Shown here: positions 1-6,700 of the stretch, piece by piece | Numbering within the stretch: position 1 is the stretch's first letter | Layout: each line of letters begins with the position of its first letter | Source: an uncultured Dermabacteraceae bacterium | Lineage (GTDB): Bacteria > Actinomycetota > Actinomycetes > Actinomycetales > Dermabacteraceae | DNA: 22,827 bases | Assembly: GCA_943913905.1 (NCBI GenBank) | Contig: CALTZZ010000023.1 | Span: forward strand, 1 to 22,827 | Direction of reading: 5' to 3' | The notes under the pieces: generated by a model | Databases searched by the model: none | What the model was told of the DNA's origin: nothing | The model's input: only the letters and a program-made list of their open reading frames with translations | Position numbers and translations under genes: made by a program

Positions 1-2214
1 GTTGACGATGAGGTGTACCTCTACACCCAGTTCGAGGTGTGCGACGCCCGCCGCATGTACGCGAACTTCGAACAGCCCGACCTCAAGGCCAACTTCCAGT
101 TCACCATCACTGCACCGGCCCACTGGCGCGTCATCTCGATCGCCCCGACGCCCACCCCGGAGCCCGCAGGCAAGAGCGCCGAAGGCCAGGACATCGCAAC
201 GTGGCACTTTGAGCCGACCCCGAAGATCTCCACCTACCTCACCGCACTCATCGCCGGTAAGTACGAAGGCAAGGAAGGCGTGATCCGCTCACGCTCGGGC
301 CGCGAAATCCCCGCCGGCGTGTACGCGCGCGCTTCGCTTGCTGAGTACCTTGACGCCGACAATGTCCTCGCGGTTACCCAGCAGGGCTTCGATTTCTACG
401 AAGAGAAGTTCGACTGCGACTACCAGTTCCCCACCTACGACCAGGTATTCGTCCCCGAATACAACATGGGCGCGATGGAGCACCCCGGTGCCGTCACGTA
501 CGTGGAGCGCTATGTGTTCCGCTCCGACGTCTCCGACGCTATCCGTGAGCGCCGCGACCTCACGATCCTGCACGAGCTCGCCCACATGTGGTTCGGCGAC
601 CTCGTCACCATGAAGTGGTGGGACGACCTGTGGCTGAACGAGTCGTTCGCAGAGTTCGCTTCGACCCTGTGCTCGGCAGAAGCCACCAAGTGGAACGACG
701 CATGGACCACCTTCGCCGGTTCCGGCAAGGCATGGGCATGCAGCCAGGACCAGCTGCCGTCGACCCACCCCATCGTTGCCGACATGGTGGACTTCGACGC
801 TGTGGAAACCAACTTCGACGGCATCACGTACGCCAAGGGCGCATCGGTACTGCGCCAGCTCGTGGCTTACGTGGGCCAGGACGCGTTCTTCTCCGGCGTG
901 CGTGCCTACTTCAAGAAGCACGCGTGGGGAAACACGGAACTCACGGATCTGCTGTCCGAGCTCGAAGCCACCAGTGGCCGCGACCTCAAGACGTGGAGCT
1001 CGCTTTGGCTCGAAAAGACCGGCGTTAACACGCTGCGTCCCGAGATCACGCGCGACGCCGACGGCACGGTCACCTCGTTTGCCGTCCTGCAGTCTGCTGC
1101 GGCGGAGCACAATACGATTCGTCCGCACCGCCTCGCTATCGGCGGCTACACGCTCACAGGCGACTCGCTCACCCGTACGACCCGCGTTGAGGTTGACGTG
1201 ACTGGCGAACGTACCGAGATCAGCGAACTCGTGGGTAAGAAGGCTGACCTGTGGCTCGTCAACGATGGCGACCTCACGTTCGCGAAGATTCGCCTCGATG
1301 ACGAATCGCTCAACGTTGCCATGGAGCACCTCAGCAAGATCGACGACACCCTCGCACGCACCCTCGTGTGGAGTGCCGCCTGGGACATGACTCGCGACGC
1401 AGAGCTCCCGAGCCGCCGCTTCGTCGAGCTCCTTCTGGAGAACATTCAGGGCGAAGACAACTCGTCTGTTCTCCGCAATCTCCTTGCCCACCTCGACATC
1501 GCCGGCACGAAGTATGCAGCGCCCGCCGATCGTGAAAACCGCGGTGCACGGATCGCCAAGGCCATGTGGCGTTTCACGGAAGAGGCCGACGGCGGCAGCG
1601 ATCAGCAGCTGCAGTATCTGCAGGCGTTCCTGCGGTTCGCTACGAAGGACGAGCTCGACATCGTGAAGGGCCTGTTCGACGGTTCGCGCACCCTCGAAGG
1701 CCGCGAAATCGACACGGACCTCCGCTGGGAGATCGTGGCAGCTCTCGCCTCGCTCGGTGCCATGGACGCGGCGGGAGTCGATGAAGTGCTCGCCACCGAC
1801 GATACTCAGAACGGCCGCAAGGCTGCTCTGACCGCAAAGGCAGCTATTCCGACGGCCGAGGCCAAGCGTGACGCGTGGGAGAAGACGGTGGGTCGCGACG
1901 AGCTCGCGAACGAGTCCATCACCGCGGTGACGGTTGGTTTCACTCGCAGCAGTGAGGACCTTCTCGAGCCGTACACGGTGCCGTACTTCGACATGCTGAA
2001 CGAGGTGTGGAAGTCGCGCTCGTCGGAGATCGCTAACCGCCTGATCAAGGGCTACTTCCCCGGCGTCTACCCGCATCAGTCGGTCGTAGACCGGGCAGAC
2101 TCCTGGCTCGCCGAGAATATCGAGGCAGTCTACGGTCTGCGCCGCCCGATCATGGAAGGCCGCGACGATGCCGCCCGCGCTCTGCGCGTGCAGGAGGCTG
2201 ACGTCGAAGGCTAA
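1..2214 (+). CDS. pepN: Aminopeptidase N (M1 family), 5'-truncated by window edge
   Basis: Zinc aminopeptidase that removes N-terminal residues from peptides in the cytoplasm. The frame is open from base 1, so the gene begins upstream; 737 residues are present, and compared with actinobacterial PepN (about 850 residues) roughly 115-120 N-terminal residues are missing. The zinc site is complete: HELAH at fragment residues 191-195 (bases 571-585) and the third ligand Glu214 in NESFAEF, 19 residues after the second His of the motif as usual for gluzincins. The substrate-binding motif, GxMEN in most family members, reads GAMEH here (about bases 469-483). The C-terminal half is the helical ERAP1-like region. 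It ends in TAA and is followed by a hairpin terminator, so it is probably the last gene of its transcript. Family assignment is firm. Confidence 0.96.
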   Translation, partial: VDDEVYLYTQFEVCDARRMYANFEQPDLKANFQFTITAPAHWRVISIAPTPTPEPAGKSAEGQDIATWHFEPTPKISTYLTALIAGKYEGKEGVIRSRSGREIPAGVYARASLAEYLDADNVLAVTQQGFDFYEEKFDCDYQFPTYDQVFVPEYNMGAMEHPGAVTYVERYVFRSDVSDAIRERRDLTILHELAHMWFGDLVTMKWWDDLWLNESFAEFASTLCSAEATKWNDAWTTFAGSGKAWACSQDQLPSTHPIVADMVDFDAVETNFDGITYAKGASVLRQLVAYVGQDAFFSGVRAYFKKHAWGNTELTDLLSELEATSGRDLKTWSSLWLEKTGVNTLRPEITRDADGTVTSFAVLQSAAAEHNTIRPHRLAIGGYTLTGDSLTRTTRVEVDVTGERTEISELVGKKADLWLVNDGDLTFAKIRLDDESLNVAMEHLSKIDDTLARTLVWSAAWDMTRDAELPSRRFVELLLENIQGEDNSSVLRNLLAHLDIAGTKYAAPADRENRGARIAKAMWRFTEEADGGSDQQLQYLQAFLRFATKDELDIVKGLFDGSRTLEGREIDTDLRWEIVAALASLGAMDAAGVDEVLATDDTQNGRKAALTAKAAIPTAEAKRDAWEKTVGRDELANESITAVTVGFTRSSEDLLEPYTVPYFDMLNEVWKSRSSEIANRLIKGYFPGVYPHQSVVDRADSWLAENIEAVYGLRRPIMEGRDDAARALRVQEADVEG

Positions 2215-2258
2215 GAGCGTCACTGACGCCCGGCACGCCACTCGGTCGTGCTAGTGAG

Positions 2259-2297
2259 GAAGGAGCGAGGTTCGGTATCTGTCGGCCTCGCTCCTTC
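2259..2297 (+). terminator. Hairpin terminator after pepN
   Basis: A 12-bp perfect stem (2259-2270 with 2286-2297, core AAGGAGCGAGG / CCTCGCTCCTT) and a 15-base loop start 45 bases after the pepN stop codon. The 3' flank is CT/GT-rich but has no clean T-run, so it is a probable rather than certain intrinsic terminator. Confidence 0.6.
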
Positions 2298-2391
2298 TGT
2301 GTGCCCGGTTCTGTGTGTTCGGTTCGGTGTGTCAGGTTCTGCGTGCCTGGCTCAATTTGTTGCGGTCTGCGTGCTGGGGCTGCGTGCCTGG
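2295..2391 (+). repeat. Degenerate 14-bp tandem repeat upstream of the MscS gene
   Basis: Four consecutive 14-base units with consensus TTCTGTGTGYCCGG occupy 2295-2308, 2309-2322, 2323-2336 and 2337-2350. Decayed copies continue at 2351-2365, 2366-2379 and 2380-2391, and related GTTCTG...GTC words run on to about 2450. The first unit overlaps the right arm of the pepN terminator. The region between pepN and the channel gene (2215-2475) holds nothing else that I can support as a gene. Confidence 0.75.
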
Positions 2392-2463
2392 CTATGGGGT
2401 CGGGTTCTGTTTGTCACGGTCTCTGTGTCGCGTTCTGGGTGTCACGCTTCAGGGTGAGCGCCG

Positions 2464-2469
2464 TACCTT
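2464..2469 (+). promoter_or_regulatory. -10 box, leaderless start of the MscS gene
   Basis: TACCTT is followed by six bases and then the ATG at 2476. No Shine-Dalgarno sequence is visible, which fits transcription starting at the A of the start codon. No good -35 hexamer is visible. Confidence 0.5.
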
Positions 2470-2475
2470 TAACCC

Positions 2476-3408
2476 ATGACGTTCTTTGCGAGCGCTTCCT
2501 CGACCGAAGCGTTGAATCTGGTGGATACCATCGTGGCGTGGCTGCTTTCGAGCGGCCTGCGCATCGTGCTCATCATCGTGGTCGCGATCCTGGCCCGGAT
2601 CGTTGCCGGGATAATCATTTCCCGCGTGTTTACTACGATGTTTGAGCAGGGATCACGGGTCTCGCGGATGACCAACGTGGTGATTCGGAAAACTCACGAT
2701 TCGGCCCTGGTGCGTGCCCAGCAGGATCGTCGGCAGCAGCGTGCAGACACCCTCGCGAACGTATCGAAGAACGTGGTCGCAGTGGTGATCGCGGGGCTCG
2801 CTTTCGTCATGATCCTCGCGGAACTGCACATCAACATCGCGCCTATTATTGCGTCGCTCGGCGTTGCCGGTCTCGCTGCAGGCATCGGCGCGCAGACCGT
2901 CATCAAAGACGTGCTTGCTGGCGTTGTCATGCTGTTTGAGGACGTCGTGGCCGTCGGCGACTACGTGGACCTCGAATACGCCGAAGGAACCGTGGAAAAT
3001 ATCAACCTTCGCGTGACTCAAGTGCGTGGCCTCAATGGCGTTCTCTGGACGGTACGCAATGGCGAAATCATCCGCGTCGGGAACTTCTCACGCGGACTGG
3101 GGACGGCGTTTGTGGTCCTCGACATCAGCAACGAGGCCAACAATGAGGATGTCTCCGCGGCACTCACAACTGTGCTGACCGAGATCAAGGATGATCCCGA
3201 GTTCGGTCCCAAGATCCTTGAGGTTCCGGAGGTCACCGGAATTCTCTCCATCGACGGTGCTCGCTATCAGCGCCGCATCACCGCAGACACCGTTCCTGGT
3301 CAGCAATGGGACGTGGAACGCGAGCTGCGACTTCGGATCCGTGAGGAGTTCACGCGCCGTGGCATCGAGTTCGCTCTCCCCCGTTTCCAGGAAGCCGGAG
3401 GCAAATGA
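2476..3408 (+). CDS. Small-conductance mechanosensitive channel, MscS family
   Basis: A 310-residue membrane protein expected to form a heptameric tension-gated channel that releases solutes on hypo-osmotic shock. Three membrane segments are visible at about residues 28-50, 100-118 and 122-154. The third is the pore helix, rich in Ala and Gly (SLGVAGLAAGIGAQ) and ending in the family-typical VIKDVLAGVVMLFED. The beta domain follows with VGDYVDL and VRNGEIIRVGN, then an alpha/beta vestibule domain. The segment between TM1 and TM2 (residues 52-95) is unusually basic and Gln-rich. The ATG at 2476 is chosen because it directly precedes the first hydrophobic segment and follows a -10 box at leaderless distance. 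The gene converges on the thioesterase gene with only seven bases between the stop codons. Confidence 0.93.
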   Translation: MTFFASASSTEALNLVDTIVAWLLSSGLRIVLIIVVAILARIVAGIIISRVFTTMFEQGSRVSRMTNVVIRKTHDSALVRAQQDRRQQRADTLANVSKNVVAVVIAGLAFVMILAELHINIAPIIASLGVAGLAAGIGAQTVIKDVLAGVVMLFEDVVAVGDYVDLEYAEGTVENINLRVTQVRGLNGVLWTVRNGEIIRVGNFSRGLGTAFVVLDISNEANNEDVSAALTTVLTEIKDDPEFGPKILEVPEVTGILSIDGARYQRRITADTVPGQQWDVERELRLRIREEFTRRGIEFALPRFQEAGGK

Positions 3409-3415
3409 GGGCGCG

Positions 3416-3892
3416 TCAGTGGCGGAACGAGATCGGATCGCCGGTGTATGGCGTAAGCGCGTCCCTCACGTCGCGTGAAATGCGGGTGGGGCGTCCCGTC
3501 TGCGCATCAATCATGACGATCACCGTCCGTGCTTTGGCATACGGCGAGCCTTCGTCGTCTTTAGCGAGCACTTCGTAGTCGACGTCGAGCGACGCCGAGC
3601 CAAGTTTCGATACCCACATGCGCACGAGCACGCCCTCGCGGCGGTATGGGAGCTGGCGCAGGTATTCGATGTGGTGGGAAACAACAAACGTTTGGTAGGC
3701 GCCACCTGGTGAATATTCCGAGAGGGCCGTCGGCTGCGTGTGCGCGCCGAGGTGTACCTCGTGGTCCGACGGACGCCAGAACGCTTGAATGCGTGCTTCC
3801 TCCAACAGGCGCAGGAACGCGGTGTTGTTGACGTGCCGATACCCGTCGAGGTCGGCCCAGCGCAGCGGCACGGTGACATCGAGGTAAGCCAT
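3416..3892 (-). CDS. Hot-dog fold acyl-CoA thioesterase, 4HBT/YbgC-like
   Basis: A 158-residue single-domain hot-dog protein, expected to hydrolyse an acyl-CoA or related thioester in the cytoplasm. The N-terminal signature R11-W-x-D14-x-D16...H20-V-N22-N23 matches the 4-hydroxybenzoyl-CoA thioesterase-like family, where an Asp in this loop is catalytic, followed by the long helix beginning AFLRLLEEAR. The substrate cannot be told from sequence; long- or medium-chain acyl-CoA is most likely. The ATG at 3892 is preceded by TAGGGT and six bases, a leaderless arrangement, and the start codon lies inside a large inverted repeat. Upstream on the same strand, 102 bases away, is the ABM monooxygenase gene, so read-through from it is possible. 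Confidence 0.88.
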   Translation of the reverse strand: MAYLDVTVPLRWADLDGYRHVNNTAFLRLLEEARIQAFWRPSDHEVHLGAHTQPTALSEYSPGGAYQTFVVSHHIEYLRQLPYRREGVLVRMWVSKLGSASLDVDYEVLAKDDEGSPYAKARTVIVMIDAQTGRPTRISRDVRDALTPYTGDPISFRH

Positions 3893-3924
3893 GTGCCCAC
3901 CCTATCGATGCGGGTGGGCACATG
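3890..3924. promoter_or_regulatory. 13-bp perfect inverted repeat over the thioesterase promoter and start
   Basis: CATGTGCCCACCC (3890-3902) and GGGTGGGCACATG (3912-3924) are perfect inverted copies around a 9-base centre. Read on the minus strand, one arm contains the start codon (3892-3890), the six-base gap and most of the -10 hexamer TAGGGT (3904-3899); the other arm lies upstream of the -10. This is where a repressor would block polymerase. The same sequence could fold as an RNA hairpin at the end of the upstream monooxygenase transcript, but there is no T-run. Confidence 0.65.
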
Positions 3925-3970
3925 TCGGTGCCGGAGGTCCGTCGGAAACCGTGCAGACGGCGCATACCGG

Positions 3971-4009
3971 CTTAGTTTTTGGCGAGGTCGCCGCTTAGAT
4001 TCCGGCGAG
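3971..4009. repeat. Imperfect 16-bp direct repeat across the stop codon of the ABM gene
   Basis: CTTAGTTTTTGGCGAG (3971-3986) and CTTAGATTCCGGCGAG (3994-4009) match at 13 of 16 positions with a 23-base period. The second copy contains the stop codon (3997-3995, minus strand); the first lies just downstream of the gene and carries a TAA out of frame with it. Confidence 0.6.
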
Positions 4010-4318
4010 TTCGCCCATCTCGTCCCAGCCGGTGCCTTCGATCGATTCGCTCACGATTTCGGGAGTCTCGGAGAGGAGCGGACGCATCGTGTCGAGCCCC
4101 TCCTGGAAGTGTGGAGCCTGCACGTGTGCCTCGCCCGCGGCCTGGTCGCGGTACATCTCGACCAGCAGGAATTCGTTGTCCTGCTCGGTGCTCTTGTACC
4201 ATTCGAAGAAGATGCAGCCCTCTTCGGCACGGCACGCTTCGGTGTACCCGCGAACCTTCGCGAGGAACGTGGGCGTTTCGTCTGGTTTGGTCTGGAATCG
4301 CACGTTAATGAAGATCAT
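3995..4318 (-). CDS. Antibiotic biosynthesis monooxygenase (ABM) domain protein
   Basis: A 107-residue small alpha/beta protein of the dimeric ferredoxin-like ABM fold, the group holding YgiN-type quinol monooxygenases and related stress proteins. Visible family features are the first strand (IFINVRFQTKP), the GCIFFEWYKS strand with the NEFLLVEMYRD strand after it, and AHVQAPHFQEGL containing the HxxxxHF-type helix. It lacks the haem-ligand pattern I would want for an IsdG-type haem oxygenase, so quinol monooxygenase-like is the better label, and the substrate is open. The ATG at 4318 follows TAGCGT and six bases, a leaderless arrangement. It is divergent from the acetyltransferase gene and upstream of the thioesterase gene on the same strand. 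Confidence 0.82.
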   Translation of the reverse strand: MIFINVRFQTKPDETPTFLAKVRGYTEACRAEEGCIFFEWYKSTEQDNEFLLVEMYRDQAAGEAHVQAPHFQEGLDTMRPLLSETPEIVSESIEGTGWDEMGELAGI

Positions 4319-4324
4319 GGACCC

Positions 4325-4330
4325 ACGCTA
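4325..4330 (-). promoter_or_regulatory. -10 box, leaderless start of the ABM gene
   Basis: On the minus strand TAGCGT is followed by GGGTCC and the ATG at 4318. No Shine-Dalgarno sequence is present. Confidence 0.5.
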
Positions 4331-4371
4331 ACGGTCCGAGCCGAACGGAGCCCGGGGACGGTGCTGTCTCT

Positions 4372-4422
4372 ACATCGGCACCACCCCAACATCGGTCACG
4401 CCCTTCCATCGGCGCCGCCCTA
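4372..4422 (+). repeat. Three degenerate 17-bp tandem repeats upstream of the acetyltransferase gene
   Basis: ACATCGGCACCACCCCA (4372-4388), ACATCGGTCACGCCCTT (4389-4405) and CCATCGGCGCCGCCCTA (4406-4422) are in perfect 17-base register. A possible fourth, strongly decayed copy runs up to the -10 box at 4438. They lie in the divergent promoter region between the ABM and GNAT genes. Confidence 0.65.
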
Positions 4423-4437
4423 CAGCGACTCCGTCCT

Positions 4438-4443
4438 TACAAT
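4438..4443 (+). promoter_or_regulatory. -10 box, leaderless start of the GNAT gene
   Basis: TACAAT, close to the consensus TATAAT, is followed by seven bases and the ATG at 4451. An earlier in-frame ATG at 4442 overlaps the box itself and would not be in the transcript if it starts at 4451. Confidence 0.6.
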
Positions 4444-4450
4444 GGAATCC

Positions 4451-5092
4451 ATGGCAGGAATGAATCGACCCCACAGCCCATCCTCTCCCGCACCAGTATC
4501 ACCGGGCGACCTGCCGCGCCTGACCGGGGTGCACGTGACGTTGGAGCCGCTTTCGGTGGCTCACGTGGAAGGGCTCAAGAGTGCCGTGAGCGATGGTGAG
4601 CTGTGGAAGCTCTGGTACACGAACGTGGTGAAGCCGTCGGAAATGCGGCAGGAAGTTGAGCGCCGTCTCGCTCTTCACGAGGCAGGCTCCATGATGCCGT
4701 TCACCGTGGTGCGCAACGATTCGGCAACCAGCGGCACGATCGTGGGGATGACGACCCTCATGGCAATCGACCGTGCGAACCGCACCGTGCAGATCGGAAG
4801 CACCTGGTACAGCGCATGTGCGCAGGGCACGCACGTCAATGCCGAATCGAAGCTGCTCCTTCTTCGCTACTGCTTCGAAATCATGGGGATGCAGCGCGTG
4901 GAGTTTCGGACCCATTCGATGAACGGGCATTCGCGCGCCGCGATCGAGAAGCTCGGGGCCACGTTCGAGGGGATCTTGCGGCGCCACATGGTGCTTCGCA
5001 ACGGCACCACGCGCGACACGGCACTCTATTCAATCCTGGATTACGAGTGGCCCACCGTGCGGGCCGGTCTCGAGTTTCGGCTCGGGCGCTAA
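4451..5092 (+). CDS. GNAT-family N-acetyltransferase, RimJ/RimL type
   Basis: A 213-residue acetyl-CoA-dependent acetyltransferase. The GNAT core is visible: an N-terminal strand LTGVHVTLEPLS, the central strand region (VGMTTLMAIDRANRTVQIGSTWYS), a helix in which NAESKLLLLRYCFE takes the place of the acetyl-CoA-binding segment, then VEFRTHSMNGHSRAAIEKLGATFEGILRRH, which is characteristic of the RimJ/RimL subgroup acting on protein N-termini or small molecules. The first 20 residues are Pro/Ser-rich and probably disordered. The reading frame is open far upstream (to 3740), but that extension is antisense to two genes; the start at 4451 is chosen from the TACAAT box seven bases before it. It converges on gntK with 18 bases between the stop codons. 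The acceptor is unknown. Confidence 0.87.
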   Translation: MAGMNRPHSPSSPAPVSPGDLPRLTGVHVTLEPLSVAHVEGLKSAVSDGELWKLWYTNVVKPSEMRQEVERRLALHEAGSMMPFTVVRNDSATSGTIVGMTTLMAIDRANRTVQIGSTWYSACAQGTHVNAESKLLLLRYCFEIMGMQRVEFRTHSMNGHSRAAIEKLGATFEGILRRHMVLRNGTTRDTALYSILDYEWPTVRAGLEFRLGR

Positions 5093-5110
5093 TCACGCGC
5101 TGCCAGCGGC

Positions 5111-5638
5111 TTAGGTTTCTGCGCGAATCGAGTACTTCTGCGCTTCGAGATTCGCGATTGTGAGTCTCACAACCTCTGAGGGCTCGGGCTCGATGGAGAC
5201 GGTGACGCCAGCTTCATGATCGGCGAGCGGCTGCAGCGTGGCGAATTGTGACTGTAGAAGCGATGCTGGCATGTACTCGTGGGGGCGGCTCGCAATTCGT
5301 TCCGCAACGAGCTCGGGCGTCCCGTAGAGGTGGACGAACAGCAGGTCCGGGGCGTATGAGCGTAAGAGGTCGCGGTACGACCGTTTGAGGGCAGAGCACA
5401 CCACGACGATGGGGCGACTATAGTCGCGCTGCTGGGCGATCCGCTCCCCTATGGCAACGAGCCAGGGGTGGCGGTCGTCGTCGCTCAAGGGGACTCCGGC
5501 TGCCATCTTGGCTTTGTTGCTCTCTGGGTGGAGGCTGTCACCATCAACAAAGTCCATGGACAATGCCTTGGCAAGGCCCGCTCCCACCGTGGATTTTCCG
5601 GTTCCTTGAACTCCCATCACCACAATCGGCCTGGGCAT
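5111..5638 (-). CDS. gntK: Gluconokinase
   Basis: Phosphorylates D-gluconate to 6-phosphogluconate with ATP, feeding the pentose phosphate pathway in the cytoplasm. The 175-residue length fits the GntK/IdnK family. The Walker A loop is G9-VQGTGKS-T17; the family motif DGDSLHP with the following N/K-rich segment binds substrate; CSALKRSYRDLLR and the lid region RPHEYMPASLLQSQFATLQPL are typical of gluconokinases rather than adenylate or shikimate kinases. The ATG at 5638 has a strong Shine-Dalgarno sequence, GGGAGG, six bases upstream, so unlike several neighbours it is not leaderless. It is divergent from tesB, and the gluconolactonase-like gene two genes away makes a gluconate route plausible. 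No gluconate permease or GntR-type gluconate regulator is in the window. Confidence 0.93.
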   Translation of the reverse strand: MPRPIVVMGVQGTGKSTVGAGLAKALSMDFVDGDSLHPESNKAKMAAGVPLSDDDRHPWLVAIGERIAQQRDYSRPIVVVCSALKRSYRDLLRSYAPDLLFVHLYGTPELVAERIASRPHEYMPASLLQSQFATLQPLADHEAGVTVSIEPEPSEVVRLTIANLEAQKYSIRAET

Positions 5639-5690
5639 CTGCTACCTCCCGGCAATGACACGAGGATTCGCGTGTGGGCACGGCCGCGCC

Positions 5691-5738
5691 CGTGCGTCCA
5701 CCTTACGGAACGATTCCAAGTCGAGGCACGGACGCACG
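5691..5738. promoter_or_regulatory. 9-bp inverted repeat between gntK and tesB
   Basis: CGTGCGTCC (5691-5699) and GGACGCACG (5730-5738) are perfect inverted copies 30 bases apart, in the 117-base divergent region. The right arm ends four bases before the tesB -10 box, a position suited to a regulator, but the long spacer makes it uncertain. Confidence 0.4.
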
Positions 5739-5742
5739 CCGC

Positions 5743-5748
5743 TACGAT
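5743..5748 (+). promoter_or_regulatory. -10 box, leaderless start of tesB
   Basis: TACGAT is followed by seven bases and the ATG at 5756. As in the GNAT gene, an earlier in-frame ATG (5747) overlaps the box. Confidence 0.6.
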
Positions 5749-5755
5749 GGACCGC

Positions 5756-6700
5756 ATGAATTCCCCCGATCCAGCGCGCGTGAGCGAAGAGTTTCTCTCC
5801 CTGCTGAACGTGACGCACGTGAGCGATGGCCAGACGACCGTATTCGAGGCGCACAGTGACCCGCATCCTGGCGGCCACGTTTTTGGTGGGCAGGTGATGG
5901 CGCAGGCGCTCGTTGCGATGGGCCGGACGGCGCCCGAGGGCCGACGGATCCACTCGACGTACGCATATTTCCTGGAGGCCGCAGACGCAACGGAACCCAT
6001 TCGGTTCGCGGTTGAATCTCTGAGGGACGGCGGATCGTTTTCAACCCGCCGGGTGCTCGCCACCCAAGGTGAGCGCAGTATCTTCTCAATGACGGCGTCG
6101 TTCCAGGTGAACCAGACGGGACTCGAACATCAAGACCGTGGGCCCGACGGTGTTCCCTCCCCCGATTCGCTTCCCACCACGGCAGACCTCCTCGCGAAGG
6201 TTGACCACCCCGCCGCCCAGTACCTTGCGCATCGACGCCCCATCGACATTCGGCACGTCACCGCTCCCCTGTATTACAGGGCTGATGCGTCGAAAGCGAG
6301 CGAGCAAATGGTGTGGATACGATCCCTCACCCCCGTGCCTGCCGAGGTCGAAGACTCCAACCCGCACGTTCATGATGCGATCCTCGCGTTTGCCACGGAT
6401 TACACGCCCTTCGAGTCGATGCTGCGCCGTCAGGGACTCACCTGGTTGTCTCCCGGCTTGCGCCTCGCCACCCTCAATCACGCAATCTGGTGGCATTCGC
6501 ACGCCTCCATGAATGAGTGGCTGCTGTATGTGCAGCGTTCGCCGTCGGCTTCGGGTGGCCGAGGGGTCACCACCGGCCATATCTTCCGAGAGAACGGGGA
6601 ACTCGTGGTGACCGTGACTCAAGAGGGCATGTTCCGTGCTCCGGCCCACAATTCCACGCCCAATCCTGATTCGCCTCGTGAAGGGACTCACCAGTCATGA
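5756..6700 (+). CDS. tesB: Acyl-CoA thioesterase II
   Basis: Cytoplasmic double hot-dog thioesterase that hydrolyses medium- and long-chain acyl-CoA to free fatty acid and CoA. It has 314 residues. The catalytic triad known from E. coli TesB (Asp204, Thr228, Gln278) is present as Asp215 in FATDYTPFE, Thr239 in LATLNHAIWW and Gln289 in VTQEG; all three are shifted by exactly 11 residues, so spacing is fully conserved. The N-terminal domain shows HVFGGQVMAQAL and the GGSFSTRRV strand. The frame extends upstream to 5468 but that part is antisense to gntK; 5756 is chosen from the -10 box TACGAT. The stop codon overlaps the next gene's start as ATGA, so the two are translationally coupled. Its pairing with a lactonase-like gene has no obvious metabolic logic. 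Confidence 0.94.
   Translation: MNSPDPARVSEEFLSLLNVTHVSDGQTTVFEAHSDPHPGGHVFGGQVMAQALVAMGRTAPEGRRIHSTYAYFLEAADATEPIRFAVESLRDGGSFSTRRVLATQGERSIFSMTASFQVNQTGLEHQDRGPDGVPSPDSLPTTADLLAKVDHPAAQYLAHRRPIDIRHVTAPLYYRADASKASEQMVWIRSLTPVPAEVEDSNPHVHDAILAFATDYTPFESMLRRQGLTWLSPGLRLATLNHAIWWHSHASMNEWLLYVQRSPSASGGRGVTTGHIFRENGELVVTVTQEGMFRAPAHNSTPNPDSPREGTHQS

Noticed and set aside
289..2241. 650-codon open frame antisense to pepN
   Set aside because: It is the mirror of a gene with an intact M1 active site; long antisense frames are expected at this GC content and the translation shows no domain.
2248..2457. 69-codon frame between pepN and the MscS gene
   Set aside because: Its sequence is simply the translation of the terminator and the degenerate 14-bp repeats; no ribosome binding site.
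3740..4450. N-terminal extension of the acetyltransferase frame
   Set aside because: Antisense to the thioesterase and ABM genes; the GNAT domain starts after 4451 and a good -10 box lies just before that ATG.
5086..5101. Small repeat GCGCT around the GNAT and gntK stop codons
   Set aside because: Only five bases long, well within chance, so not added to the group of stop-codon duplications.
5468..5755. N-terminal extension of the tesB frame
   Set aside because: Antisense to gntK and not part of TesB, whose catalytic spacing is already complete from 5756.
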